The notes below the pieces were generated by a model. The model saw only the letters and a program-made list of their open reading frames with translations. It was not told where the DNA came from and did no database searches. A program made the translations under genes and the position numbers. Below are positions 22,801 to 37,800 of a stretch of DNA of 64,000 nucleotides, in pieces. Source of the DNA: Membranipora membranacea (lineage: Eukaryota > Bryozoa > Gymnolaemata > Cheilostomatida > Membraniporidae); the NCBI GenBank assembly GCA_914767715.1, contig OU612070.1:9195501-9259500 (forward strand). Direction: 5' to 3'. Every line of letters begins with the position of its first letter. Position 1 is the stretch's first letter.

Positions 22801-25800
22801 CGCTGACATAGCGCCTCCGATCACACCGTCGTCATGTAGTGATGAGGCCAGCAGTCCGCTCTGGCAGCAGCCTGCAAGTGATGATAAGATTGTGTGCGGT
22901 ACATGCTCCGCAGACTTTCCTCTCTCGGACACTTTACTGTTCATAAAACATAAGCGTGAGACATGCGGCGGTAGTAGCACTAGCCATACAAGTACAGCCC
23001 CACTGGATGGGCCAGAATCAAACGGTGAGTGTCATTGCTTATTGCTCATTGCTTAATGTGGGTTGTCGGGCAATGAGTTCGAGTCTTGAGCTCAGACTAT
23101 GTTGTCTATATGAGTTACGATCTTTCCAGGTAATAGACCAATATATTTGAGCGCATACGCATATTTGTCTGTGGGCAGGTTCTTGACAGTGGTTGTTTGA
23201 AGGGTTTAAAAATGTTGTATTTTTTGTGATTGAATAAAAAGGTGTAGTATTGGGCTGCCACAGTACAACCAGTGTTGAGACTATGGTTAGAGATATGTCT
23301 GTCAAGTGAGTAATTAACATCCCGGGAGCTGCTCGATCTCCAGTTAGATTTGACTAAGTGGACTTAAATTGAGGTCAATGAATGGCATGAAACAAAAGTA
23401 CTTGAGCTTGTTTTATTCGACTGGGCTGGACACATGTATAACCTTTCAGTCATAGAAAACTGTCAACACAGCTTCTTTGTCTATAAAAATCCGGTCGCTG
23501 GCCCTCAAGGCTCTGCAGTCTGAAGTCTGTGGGCTCTGTGTCTAGCCTTCGGAACACTATAGGACCTCTCCTTCCTCCAGAAATGAGTCAGGATGTAATG
23601 TTTTATACTTAGGGTGTTGGATTAGAGGTTGAGCATTAGATTAGTTTGACCTAGCGTGTATGCTACTAGGCCAGGTTAACTCTAATACTCTGATGACCAC
23701 AAGCAGGAGCATAAAAACTTAGCTCTTCATACCAGTGAGCGAAAACCTGATTCCAGGAAGCGCCGTGTGCTCTCTGTGTCTAATGACATTTCGATAGGCC
23801 TGAATCTAGTGCATCATGAAAGTTACACTGCAATTTTCACCGAGAGTTACTAAAGCTAATGTATCCCATATCGACATTGGATTCAATGCCATTGCCACTT
23901 GAAGCGAGCAAAAAACGATACAATAGAAAGGCTATTATGATAGTGCGCAACCTTGACCAGGAACATTGTGAACTGGGCACTTATAGCATCTAATTTCCAT
24001 AATGAAATCCCCATACCGTATTCATTATTTATCAGCTCATCTGGCAACGTTTTTTTTGTTTAACCTTTTGATGCATATGTACTATTTTTCTCAATAATGC
24101 AACGAGAGAAAAGGCTATCGCATAATTATTCACTTTACTAAGAAGTGAAATGATTTGCGTTACGATAAAATCTGACTCTGATGGACTTTTCATTAAACTG
24201 GCTTCTTGCCAGCGAAAGGAATGCAACATGCTTTTTATCACTTTCGCAACTGGCATATCACAAAAAAGTGACAATAATGATACAACAATCAGATAAGATG
24301 AACTAGGATAAACACTTTGTATGTGTTTGTGTGTTTATTCAACCTTCAGAAATGCTGCATTTTTTGCAGATTATGTTTACTTAAAAAGAATTAATAATTC
24401 ATTATTGAAAAAAGTGACTGATTTTTAAGCCCACCAGCGTTGAATTATTAAGCTGGTTATGCTCAACAGAGCGCGACACAAAAAACCTGAATATATGAGA
24501 CACTGACCTAAAACTAAAAAGACAGTCAAGTATAAAACTTCCGTATTTTGGCCTAAAAGTTGTGATTTACCGTTTCTAACAAAGCTACTTACAATGTTTT
24601 GCAATTATGTTATTACGTAGTAGCAAGTGATTTAGGAGCTGAAAAAACTAACAACATCCCTTTGAAGTTTAATTTTTGTGGTTTGATAACCAGTGCTGTA
24701 TGACAAGCATCCTCCCCTCATGTCATAATTGTAGCTATATACTTTTCTTTTCCTTGTAGAGAAAAAGATACTGTTGGCCTGTCAGCATTGTGATCACGTT
24801 ACCGACAGCGCTCAGTCGTTTCTGGAGCACCTGACAGAATGGCATCAGTTAGTTCTGTACCACGAGATCAAACGGGAAATCCCAGATGATATCAGCTCAC
24901 CAGCAGCTCATCTCAAATCAGGTGAATTGTGGGTTGTTAAACCTGTCACAATTTCCCATGGTGCAATTTTTTTGGAAAATCCAGCTCACAAGGGCAAAGT
25001 TTGCATCCTGGGAACATATTAAGATAACATCTTTTGGAAGATAATATCAATATAGCACAGTATGGCTAGATCATCTTCCATAGAACTATCTATCGTATCC
25101 AAGATGTAATATCATAGTATTAGTACACATGAACTGAAGAAATGAGAACCATATCAGCTTTTGCACTCTTATGAGTTTTCTAAAACCTCGGCCTCCCAAT
25201 TTATAGATTGCAACCAGACGGCCCTGTCACTCATTAGTTATCTAACTATTTATTCAGGGCAGCCTAAAAAATTGTTTACCACAAAAGTGCATTTTGATGG
25301 TGAAAATGTTAAAAGTTTTATAAAACATTAGGGTTATTGGTTTGTAGTTTGATGAATAGCCCAACCTTGATGGGTAACCTCTAATTTATCATAAGAATTG
25401 AAGCTGAAATTGGTCCATCTAAAAAATTCAATAAGCATATTCGTTATTGATGACTGCTACTGTATTCTTCGACAGTCTGAGTGTTAAATTTTTTGTCTGG
25501 AAAAGGCAACAAACTTTAAATTAAACTTGAAATTTGTACTACCGTTTTTTACTTTTCAAATTTATATATGTATTGGGCACTCCTTAGTTTACCTCATGAC
25601 TGCTATTTCTCAGCCCTTAAGTAGTATTTGTTGACCCCACCAAAGAACACCACTACATAAATTATTACAATAGCTGATACAATTCAGTGAAATGTATTTA
25701 AAGACTTTTACAAAGTATGAACAAAGTTAGAAAACCATTTAATTTATGACCCCTTAACATTTATGCGGGCAATATCTCATCCTATCAACTTTGGACACCC

Positions 25801-28800
25801 AGGGAAGGTTTCTTAAAAAAATATCAAAATTCACTAATAAGGCACACACCCTTGTGCTGGTCAATCAATGGTCTAAATATGTAATGCGATAAGATCGGAA
25901 ATGATACAAGGGTTTGTTTGTTATGACTAGGGTTAATAAATGGAGGTGACTTCGTGTACTTTGAATCGGCTCGCCGCACTAGCTGGCCTATTGCCTTGAG
26001 GTCCAATAAAGTTTCTTTAGTGGATCGGAAAATAAATAAGAAGAACAATGCTCTGGTCTCATGTAATTGCACACAGCTGTCTATGTGTCCATTGTGGTGC
26101 CCATTACTGATGTTTGTTTGTAACATAATAGTCTTTAAAAAACCAGCATTGAATAAAAAAACACTCCCGCTCGATGCCAACAAATAATTGAGACTCACAA
26201 GCAAATTACGTAACGGTTATTATATAACATTCACTGGCTAATTCATCATCTCATTCAATTTTCGATCAATAAAAAACTCCACGAAAATCTATAGTTTACT
26301 CATGTTTCTAGCTAGAGGCTATTTTTGTTAGTTTCGATGTTTTTTGTTAAAATAAACAGATTTCAGGTGAAGCCAGTACGCCAAGAGAGTTCAAATCATA
26401 ATTTGTAGTCACAATTTATTGAGTGTGACTATGTTATGTAATAATTAAGATTCATGAAGCCGGAACCTTGATTGCGTCTGTAATTTTTGGTCAGCCCCAG
26501 GTTATGTAACACCTGATGGCAAGGAAAATTACATTGTGATTAAACTCTCATGAATGGAAAATGATTTGTTCCACAATATTATTTGATTGTACATGGTTCT
26601 CTACCCTGACCAATACTTGTCATACACGGTATGACTCAGACTTGAACACCAGATGCAAGCCCAACCAATAGATCATAAATATAAACACTGGCAACACTCT
26701 TTTCTCCTAAATACAATCCTGTCAGCTCCTGAAATCATGGAGTAGGAACAACTCTGTCGCTACAGAACTTTTAGGTTTAGGATAGTCGGGGATCCTGTGG
26801 GCAAAATTCACGTTGAAAGTGTAAAAGATGGTTTTCATATATTATGTAATAGATATACTGGTTTTTCTCATTCTGAAGAATTACAAGGGGGGTTCAATGG
26901 AATTTCACTCATGTTAAACAGGGGAGCCCGGTGAAGAACAAAATGAAGGGACAAACAATAACAATGAATATGTTTCCTTGTAGGCTTGAATGCCACGTTG
27001 CCAGGAATCTTAGCTGAGAGAAACAACGAAGAGAACACAAAGAGACCTGACTGTTTATCTAGGTGAGTCTGAAGAGCCCTCATGTGTCAATGCCCTCTTA
27101 TAAAACACACCATAGAGCCTTGTTGACAGGCTGTTCTTTGTTGATAGTCAGTCTGCTATCGAAAGGTACCTGCAGAATTCTCTCAGACCTTTTGCTCTCA
27201 GTTTCATTTTGTAACTTGACAGCGGTTTGCAAATATATAAGCTTAGTCTTTTAGAATAATATTGGTGAGAGCCACAAGAATGTTTTTCTTTGTGCTCATA
27301 GACATCATGTATTATATCTCACGGAAAAATACAGATGTCAATTGCATGACTTAAGTAAAATATGACCATGTTGCTCTTCAATCATAATTTTACATTTTTT
27401 CCTTACAGAGATGGACCAAAAGCTAATGAGAATGGAACACTACTGGTGAGTTGATTTTAAAAATCAAATAGTTCTCAAAAGTATAGAATATATAATAATA
27501 TATATAATATTTAACATAGATAATAATCTAAACACACAACGGGAAGAAACAGAGCACCTCAAATTTTTGAAGAAAACTGGCAGCAAGGTTCTACCCCTTT
27601 TATTCCAAGAAAATCATCTAAGAAGTTATTCAAGTGTATCGAATGCACAATATTTTAGTTGAACATTTCATATTTTTATGTCGCATAATTTAAACCATAA
27701 AAAAAGAAGTGGGTCGAATGCACCATATTTTGGTTTAACATTTCCAATATTTGTGTAGCTCAAACTAAACCATTAAAAAAGAAATTAACAGCAAAAGTTC
27801 AGCCTTCTATTGCCAACAAAACTGCAGTTATGTGAAAAAACGCATGGTGAAACCAACCTTGAACAGAACCTTGGGAGAATTGCTCTGAACTTTTGGCTCT
27901 CTCTAGCTGTAGAGGTTTGACACAGATAAAAATTAGAACCATGATTATTTTCGATATTTACCTGACTCTATAAACTCTACCAGCGACTTTGCTGACTTAT
28001 AGAAAGATCCCACCCCCCCTCCCCAATTATATCACCAGTGATGATTGGTGCGTAAATAACTACATTTATTACGGCTGATTGTACATTACTGTTTCCATCT
28101 TGCTAGGCACATATACATTGATAAGTATTACCTCCATCCCTAGCTCGTGACCCTGTTTGTCGACCGAAAACTCCTCCACCAGGATGCGGGCACGTGTCAT
28201 CTCCCCTATTGTCAATGGTACGAAGAAGTACATCAGCCTATATCTTTAACAATTTGTTATTGGCCGGCAAGATTTTGTGATTACGTTGGTTGTTATAGCA
28301 AAACAGCCAGGGTCTTCACCAAGTTGTCCTCCGGCCTCCACGCCAAGGAGATGTGACAGCTCCGGTTGGGCATGGATTGGCGCAAATATGCATCAGGAGT
28401 GTTTTTGCCAGGATTCTAAAATCAATAATAGTACATACATAACTAAAAAAAATAAATTGACTTTAGTTTTTAACCCTCTGATTATAAAAGAGCAGGAGCA
28501 CAATAGAAGCTCAACCATAGGCTAGTCATATCGGTCACATGGAAAGCTGTCACATGGAAAGCTCTGGAATTCAGGATGCTTGCTTAAATCCTGAAATCAC
28601 GGATTCTATGGACATCCTATATATTACCTGAACTTGACTTCTCCAAAGAAATACGTCCATCCCCTGTGGGATCCCCAAATAAATTGTTTTGGTATTATTT
28701 AAACAGAAGTTGCCGCTAATTCTATGAAATTAATGATAATAAGGTCATTTCATGTATATTTTCAGCATTATTACTCATTAAAAACACTACCAAGTTCAAT

Positions 28801-31800
28801 TTTCGTGATAAACATTTACTTTTATATCATACAGACAATCTAAGATACAAAGTTTCTGCTACATACAATTCTTTACCGTTACATTTCAGATCTAAAGAGA
28901 AGTTCAGTTCATTCAAAACTTTACTTTTCAACCATATATTATCGACTTGACCAACATCATTGATGATATTATTTCCCTTTTTCCCTTCTTTTTTTTTGTT
29001 TTAAAAAAAATTGTTTTCTGGCACTGAGTGCAAAACATTTCGAATGAGATGACTTTTGATGCCAATAAAAAGTATATATATATTAGGTGTCGAGCTGGTA
29101 ACAAAAAGTAAACAAGCCATGCAATACCTTTCCCGGCCCCTTTGCATATAGCGAGAATGAAACTCAGTCTTGGGCAAGTTCATAAACTTTTCCAAAGATT
29201 TCAACCACACCCCTAATACCAGAATTTACAAGGATCTCTGATCAAGTCAATACAGGAGAAACACTGGAATTTTAATGGACCTTGACAGATAGTTCCAGAT
29301 TATGTACACAATTTTACCTGCCGTCAGGGAATGTTTGAGATCATCTGTATGTGTGTGGTTTATGCACCAAGGCTAACTGCTTTTTGCTCGCAGTTATTTT
29401 TATAGGTAGTTTTGTGATTCAGGTCAGGCCGTTTGACAGTGGATTTTATAAAAGTAAAGTATTATTTTGATTTATGAATAAATCAAGTTTTACACGTTTG
29501 AGGACGTAGGTAACGCATGCTGCTCACCATTAAAATCGAGGGCTCAGTCAACTTTCCAGTGGACTGAGTGCAATGTATGTATGCTTGTATGTCATGGTGG
29601 CAATAGGCCAGTAGGATTATCGATGGCACCCCTAAACCTCTTATACTAAAAGTGCAGGATGTCAATTTGACGAATAACATACCACCTGAGATGTTTGGCA
29701 AATACTATGGGCCGATCTTTTCCCATTTTGGCAATCCTGGTATTTTGAAACTGGCCCACGCCTCGATACCAAATCCTGTTGCAAAGGAGGGTTTTGCCTT
29801 CGGCGTAAATTATTTTGGATTTATCAGTTGATCAACAAACTTGTTTTCAAATATAAAAGGTCATTTAAAAAACCAGCCCCTTTTTGTAGGCACCAATGAA
29901 GACTTCAATGGGAAGGATAGGAATCCTCCCTTTTACGTCTGACTGAGACACGTACCACAGGCACTGATATATATCAAATTACATTATATTATATATTATA
30001 TATTATATATTAGATTCATATCAATAACCCCAGGTTTTTCTTGTCCACACTGGTCATAATGTACCAATCAAGGGCACACCTCCTTGACTAACCGCGGAAT
30101 CATACGATCTTTCTACTCTTTACCTGGAACAGAAAATAACTCAGTAGCCCTTGACGTTGAAAGCTTTCCTCCTTTGCCGATGAATGAAGAGATCGACTCC
30201 TCGTTCACCGGTGCAATTGATCACAACAGTTATGTGGTTCCGGCTGAGTTTTTACAATGTTAACTCTAAACTGACAACAGTAGACAAGTGAAGACCAACA
30301 AAAAGCCCATCTATTCTTACCCATCACGGATATTCTATTCTGTCCTGCCAAGATGGAAGGATATCCATGATTGCACAAATTATTTTAAGGCAAATATTTA
30401 GGTATAAAGCTAGGCTCCCCCATCAGTCAAAATCATAAGGATAATGAACAAAATCTCGCCGCCACCACCACTATAGTGAAGATCCTGTGGGTTTGTTTCA
30501 GGATCATATGACTCAGAGGCTTGTCACCATCCCAATCACTATTGTCTATCACTGCCATCAATATTGATGGAGTTGACGAAAGAAAAGCATCGTTTATTTG
30601 AATGCATATTTAGACCTCAAAAACTTATTTTGTTTAAACTGGCAGGCAAGAAAACCATATTTAGCCTAAAAAATGTAACTATTGATGCGCGATGACAAAA
30701 TATTGACACTTTGGTGAGCATCATTACCATTCATTGTATTTTAAAAAGATGATTCAAAATTTTGAAATATGGCATCGAAATGGCTGAACTACTGGTAAGA
30801 CTCGTTTTACGTTGAAATACAAACTTTTGGCCTTCATAGCATTTACTATTAACTGCTCAACAAGGCGGAAAACTATGTTCAAAAGAGAAATATTTGGCCG
30901 GAGGGTTCCTATTTTCCTACCTCTATTGTGATGAAATTATACGTGGAGCTGTGACCTTGGACCATTGTCCTACTTACTGAGCGCTGCTCGAGGCAGTGTA
31001 CTTGCGAAAGGTTCTTGATGCATCGTACAAAATATCAATGTACTTTACCCTTGTCAGACCCTAGGGAACAGCTCTAGGGAGTAAATTTATATCTTCTTGT
31101 TATAGTAAACCAACAATGAATCACTTCATTAAATATCAGTTAATCCTCTGCTGTCTTGGCCTACCTGAAGTTTAGAAATACTAAGGATTACCTGGGCCAC
31201 TCCTGAGTATCGGCAATTTTGGTCAATGGTCTAGTTTCTAACAAAGATTTGCTGGTTCCGAGGCCTTAATTGTATTGAAAGTACAAGGCCATTTCCTTGC
31301 CTTGCCGCGGTTTCGTAGTTAAAGGATGTTTGGTGTTGGGCTCATTACAACTGCGTATCACATCTGTTCTAAAATACTCCCCTGGGGTGTTGAAAAGGAA
31401 CTCGAACAAACTTGTATTTGAAAAGCGTTGGTTGAGCTAGGCACTCACCACTCAGGAGTGTCCGCTCAAAATAAACATAATTGTTTCATTTGGGTTCAAA
31501 TCTCACACATGCAGAAAAGACTCCTGGGGCTCAGCATTTCCACTCTTCCTGAATGACAGCAACTATCACTACAGAGCTCTCAAAAATAATCCTGATTCAA
31601 GTTGTCTTCTTTTTTTGACATGGCTGCCCTGAAATACTTACTCATTATCATTATAGTAATAATTAATCAAAGCCCATCAAGTTTTACAGTGCACACGACA
31701 TTGTGTAATATAATGCTGGAAATTTCTTCTTTTAATCATGCTCTTGAGGTCAACTGGCTTAGTGTGTGGTCGCTACGAATTTCCTTGATCCCTAATTTCC

Positions 31801-34800
31801 AATCCTTACACCCGCATGTGATGAATGGGTTATTTTTAATTTTTTGCATCTCACCATCTGAAAAAACTCCATGAGCTCATTTTTGTTATTACCAGATTAA
31901 CAATAGAGAGGTAATGTTTAAATGTTGAAGGTTGGTACCAGCAGGCAGTTTCTTCACTTGACAAGTTTTTGATCAAAACAAATGACCAATATAGAAACTT
32001 TACAATTATTTCACTTCCTCGTACTTCAGGGTTTGACCGACCACCAGTTACGGGTTTTGGATGAGGCTATCGAGTATGTTGTAGTGAAGGGGTGAGTTGG
32101 GTGGACAAAAAAAGGAGAGTTTGTGATGTGGTTCCCACCATCCAGCCACTTGATCTGAATCATTGTATTGTCAGTCGGACTGTTGCATAATGAATTAGTT
32201 GCGTTAAAGTTCACCACCAAACCAGGCCACTAACGCGGCCACGAGCTGGAATTTTATTACGTCTCTTTTTTGCACATCAATCATAATTAATTTCAAGGCT
32301 TAACCCACTTGAAGAAGGATTTTTATATAGACCTCCCCTTAACCTCATCCATCCTGGTAAATTTCTGTCCTTGTAGCATTGATCTCAAGGCCTCACATGT
32401 AGAGTGGCTGTTGTTTTAATTAGAGGGCTCGCTTCCCATCATAATTACCATTGATTTGTGGATTACCTGGATTACCTGAAATACCTGGATCAAGCTCAGC
32501 CGACCGATTGTCCAAATCGTTGTGTAACTTTCCACTCTTGAAGCTGAACCCCTTCATTCTTTTATGAACATGATGGAGGTGTGACCAATTTGTGGTTTTT
32601 CTCCTAAACTAAACCATTTCACTTTTATACATGTGTGTATGTAAAAAAGCAAGATAAACTTAGTTTATATAAAGTTTGAACCACTTGCAAATTCATCCTG
32701 GACCATAGACATGAAAATGGCCAGTTTTTTTAAATGTGACAGGGGTGGGGCCGTGTGATCAAATTGTGTTTATTCTCATAAACAATTTCACTTGTATATA
32801 TGTGTATGTTTGAAAACAAGCATGGTGAAAGTTTGGAGCATAGAAATGAAAATGGCCGGCTTTGCTTTTTTACATTGGAATGTTTATAGTAAATTGTATA
32901 TTATATTTTTTTCTTCTTGTAGAATGGAATACAAAATGTTCAAGAAGTAGATGAAAGTATACGCAATGGTATGAATTGGACTTACTTGATACTTTTGCTA
33001 CCAATTGAGAAAAGATTTTATCTCCACCAGCAGTTACTTGGCAGATTTAATTTTGCACTGTTCTCTTCAGTATGTTTGGCACAAATTTCAAAATCCATTT
33101 TAAAAAAACCCTGAGCTCTGAGCCTGGTAGTTGAGGGAGTAGGGTGGGTGATCATAGAAAATTCTCATACAGCTTGACAAATTGCCCATACTTCCAAGAG
33201 CTTCTGGTTATGCACTCCTAATCATTTTTTTGACATCAGTGATAAAAAATAATGGACAGCCCTTTTATTTTGTGCTTGGTTATTTATTTCCACCCTTTCT
33301 CACCTGGCCTAGAATTGATCATATTCGCTGGCAAGGTCAGTCCAATGATAGTACCTGCTAAACTATACCTATATACCAAACTCCAGTTATGAAAGATAAC
33401 TCCTCAGGGACTTAGTTTTCCTAGGAGTTGACCTCCACATCTAGTCCCCTACACTGTCCCATTAGTATTGTTTCTGAGAATGTACGACATACTTTCTCTT
33501 TCCCTCAGGACCTTTAGTTGCGAATACTGCCATATCCAGGATGTCTAAAATAACAGATCACCTCACTAATGGACACCTGAACAAGGCGAGCGTTCCAATT
33601 CTCAATGGTAGGTCTGTTTACTCTTGGTCTTGCACAGGCATCAAAATGTGCCTAGATTCTGAAAACAGGCCCAAATATTGCCTCGTTGACACCTGATTTC
33701 CTCAATTTTGACAGATACCAACAATTCTTACAATGATGACGAGGCGGTTTAGAATGAAGTTCCATGTACCCTTAATACCCTCATGATTTGATGGTTATAA
33801 ATTGGTCAAAAATTTCTGAAATCTAAATCACTATTGTGTTGTCAAAATACAAGTATATACATAATATATAGTGAATCAATTTCACTCGAAAATAGAATCG
33901 GGACAAAATTTATTGCCTAATATACTATCTCTAATTTTTTGCACAAGCTGTCAACACGTTAAGTTGGCCTTTGGAAATAGACCGCCTGTTATAGATGAAA
34001 GAATTTTGAAGCCCATCTTTCGTCCTTAAAACGATTAGTATTCGAGGAAAGACATCTGAAATGGTACCATCATATGTGTAAATGAATGCCATTTACATGG
34101 AAATCACAATAGATTATTTGTGGTTTCTCATGTATACTGAAAATTTGGGTAATTTTGTTATATTATTTCATTCGATTGTTAACTGGAAGAGGTGAGGAAA
34201 TGGGAGGTGCTGTTCGTGATACAAAATATGCAAAAAACTATAAATTTGATATTGTATTATCTTTGTTATGTAGGGCTGACCAGACCAAGGAGCAACGATA
34301 GAAGTTCAAGCTCAACAAGCTCCGCATCTACAACAAGCGAAAGCGAGGCTGGCAGGAAATCGGCCACACCCCACAATCACATGATGTCACCGAGTGTAGA
34401 CAACTCCTATAAATCTCCTTCTCAATCTCTTATGTTTCCATCTCAGGTTGGTAGACTAGACATGCAGGATACAAAAAGAACTGTCCTTTTCACTGTTTTA
34501 AATTTGTTAAGTCCATCATGGCCGTCGGACAGGGGGCAAAGTCTGGGGGCTCAGACTACCTTTTAACGTGAGTTCAATTTCATTTATGGCCATTAAACAT
34601 CCTACCATTATCCTGTTGGAAGTTAGATCCTGCCCAGCGAAAGTTGCCCTTTTGCTGGGGGTGAATTTTTAACATTTTTTAACCCTTTTTTTGCTTGATA
34701 AAACCACAATGTTGGTTATTTTCCTGCTTACTTAGTGGTATGGCGCCGAGAGGTCAAGTAGCTAGATTGCGTTATGCAGTGCGTTATGTAGAGCGGACGA

Positions 34801-37800
34801 TGGACTTTTGATCCTGAGCTCCCACTCCTCCCGCCCGTGTCCTGGTTTTAGCGATCCTTCAAGTGAAGGTCATTAGACATTGATTATATTATAGCTTATC
34901 GTCTAACGAGGTCGATACTTTTCATTACTGCACGAGTGTTTGTAAAAAGTACCAAAGAATGTATGAGACGAAATTAGGCGTTTGAAAGTTGCCCAGGCCC
35001 AGGTTATCGGTGTTCTGCCACAAACACAAACAACTTGTTTGTCGGAAGAAATGGTGCTGGTAGCACCAAGGTTAAACATGGAAGAGCCATTAACAGCAAA
35101 TCAGGCAACGATTAAGCACAAGTAGAAGAACTGATATACGGAAAAAAAATTAATAGGCTAGGATTATGTGAGTTTAGTACGGGAGGCAGAGTTCCCCCGC
35201 AGATGATTTTTTTGCTCTCAGTCCCTCGTACGATATGACCGATCATGGTTGTGCCATATACGGGATAGATCAGCCTTGCGGGTAGGAGAGCGGCTTGAGT
35301 CCCATTGCCAGGGCAGCCACGTCCTGATGCAATTTACTAAATGTGACTGATGTGATTGCCATTTCGGACACGTAATATTCACCATCGCTTGAAGCTAGTA
35401 ATTCATGTGACATTCAGAGAAGGTCACATATTGTTGTCTGAAAATGGAAGCAGTTAAATAGCCCATCAATTTCAACAAATAGACTTAGCAGGGTTGAATA
35501 GTTATCCATAAATTCTGTTTGATGTGTGGAATGGGTGGCTAGTCTCTGGCCAGGTGGGAACCATGGGGCTGATAAAGCAGTGACAGGTCATGATTGATGT
35601 GGTACTTTTTTTAAAATCCAAGTCATCGACACTAATTTTGTACTGTGAAATTTATTTGTAGCTATCAAGAGAGGATAGTGAAAGCAGTACAATGGCGGCT
35701 GAGCGTGATGGCGGCGGTATCGGGCCTAAGTTATTGGCTGCTGATAAATCTCTCGGGTCATTACAAGGTATGACTGAGTTTCCCTTGACCTTGTCTAAGG
35801 TTCACTGACAAGATAGTTATCAGAATACTGGCAGTCGGTCGTTCCCTGACCTGAGCATATCACGCCCTTATGATTACATTGACCGTTTTGTGCTAAGGTG
35901 ATTAAAAGTTCAACTGAATACCACCTACTACCAAATCAAAGTTAACGCAATGTATAAAATGCAACTGTTCGCTAATGTGAATTTACTCACTTTTCAGTAT
36001 TGGTCATCAGTGCAACATGAGAGCCATAAGTCCCTATAATTTCATGTACGGTTAAGGTACTGAATATAACTATTCATATATCCCATTTAGTCTCTATAAT
36101 TATCGACTCATCCAAACTAGGACACTCTGACCGACAATACTACAATGACCTCCACACCAGGGATCTCTTCCAGTAAGTGATTTGTTGTTCCTCATATGAA
36201 CTCAGCATTTCTTGTTGCTGTTGTAGACTGCATCAAACCAATGAGACTGATATCTAATGATGACAGCGAGTCATCGATAGCTAAGAGGCGCAGGACGATG
36301 GAGTCAGCAGAGGAAAACTTCCCAAGTGTGATCAACAGACTCAGGCGCTTCAACAGCGAGCACATCGTACCTGCTAGCATTAACGGCTCCCATAACAGAA
36401 GTAGGTAAACCTGTGAACAGACAGTTGCTGATTTATACATTGTTAGGATTTTGTCACAGTCGGAACGGTTTGGGTGTCAGGGTGCTGTCTCACTTGTTTA
36501 CTTTCTGCGCTGCATATAATGTAACAGATGTAGGTTTACCTGTCAACACGGACAGTATTGCTAGTTTTGTCATTCTTAAGATTGTTCACAGTCGGCAATG
36601 GCTTAGGTCTTAGGGGGACACATCATTTGGCTACTTTCTGCACTGCACATAATGTAACTGGAGATCGGCCTCGGCATGAAGGTTAATTTTTAAAAATAGT
36701 TTGGCACTTTGTGGTGTTACTGCATTGGTTATAGCAGCGAGGGTACTTGGTTACTGGGCACACACATTTATGATAAACAGTAGAGCAGTGCGACTATGCT
36801 GGAGAACCAGCCGAATGTAGCTATTTTAATCATTATGTGGCAGTTTGGACATGAAAGCCACAAGATTTTAGGTGCCACATTTACCAACTGTGGTTTGCGC
36901 AGTTAGCGATTTCATTAGGATGTACTTTTAAATGGTTTTTGTTGTTGCTAGGCCCCAGATGAATTGGTTTGTGAGCTAATTTCAAACCTCATGCCACCAG
37001 CGATTGATACAAAAAATGCATAAATATAAGCTCATTGCATCAAATTACGAAGTTACAAAGTACCCTTGTGGTTTTTCCTTTGGTGACTGCATTGACCATT
37101 TATCATAAAATATTTAACCACATTGCAGAATTGCCCTTTTAAGTAAAAAATACCTCGCAGCCATATTTAGCATCACCTTGGTAGATGACACAAAGCTCCT
37201 CAGAGACCAAGCGTTGGTTCTGCCAACCTCAAATTTATACCCATATTTACAGTTGATGTGTACCAGTGTAGTTATCTTATGGATCTTTCAAGGAATAGTA
37301 CTTGGATCTAGGCTACCCTAGGATTAACCCTGAATCATTTTTCGCAGAACGGTTGAAATTCATTGGCACCAATAAACGATGTTAACAAAAACTTCTAAGC
37401 AATTAGTACTTGAACCTAGGAGTAACCCTGATTCTTTTTTCGCAGAACAGTTGAAATTCACTGGGATCAGCGTACACTGAAAGCAAAAACTTAGTGCTTA
37501 TGTGTTTGATATTGAGGCTATTGGCCCTCTACGGTCTGTATTCCCTGAATCAATTAAAAACTTGGTTCTCGTTCTTTTTGGCTTCACAAAACTAATCAAG
37601 TGCTGTATTCTCTCCGCTATAGATGGATGGAAGCCTCCTCCTATGCCGACAGCCTTCGCCTCAATACTACAGCAATCAATGGCCGACCTACGGCATCAGG
37701 CAGCTAACAGTGCGATGTCAGGTGATCAGTCAGGTGATCAAGTGGGCGGAGTCACCAGGGACAGGATGGACAGCACAGAGCTCATTAATAATAAATCAGA

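Noticed and set aside
25824-26204. 126-codon minus-strand frame in BCL11 intron 3
   Set aside because: Hydrophobic and low-complexity, overlapped by a plus-strand frame; no domain.
31430-31510. tRNA-like B box (GGGTTCAAATCTC)
   Set aside because: No convincing A box or cloverleaf pairing upstream.
36091-36172. Including this segment as a normal BCL11 coding exon
   Set aside because: Its length breaks the frame and brings an early TAA in the next exon, while skipping it joins exons 9 and 10 in phase; kept only as a possible alternative exon.
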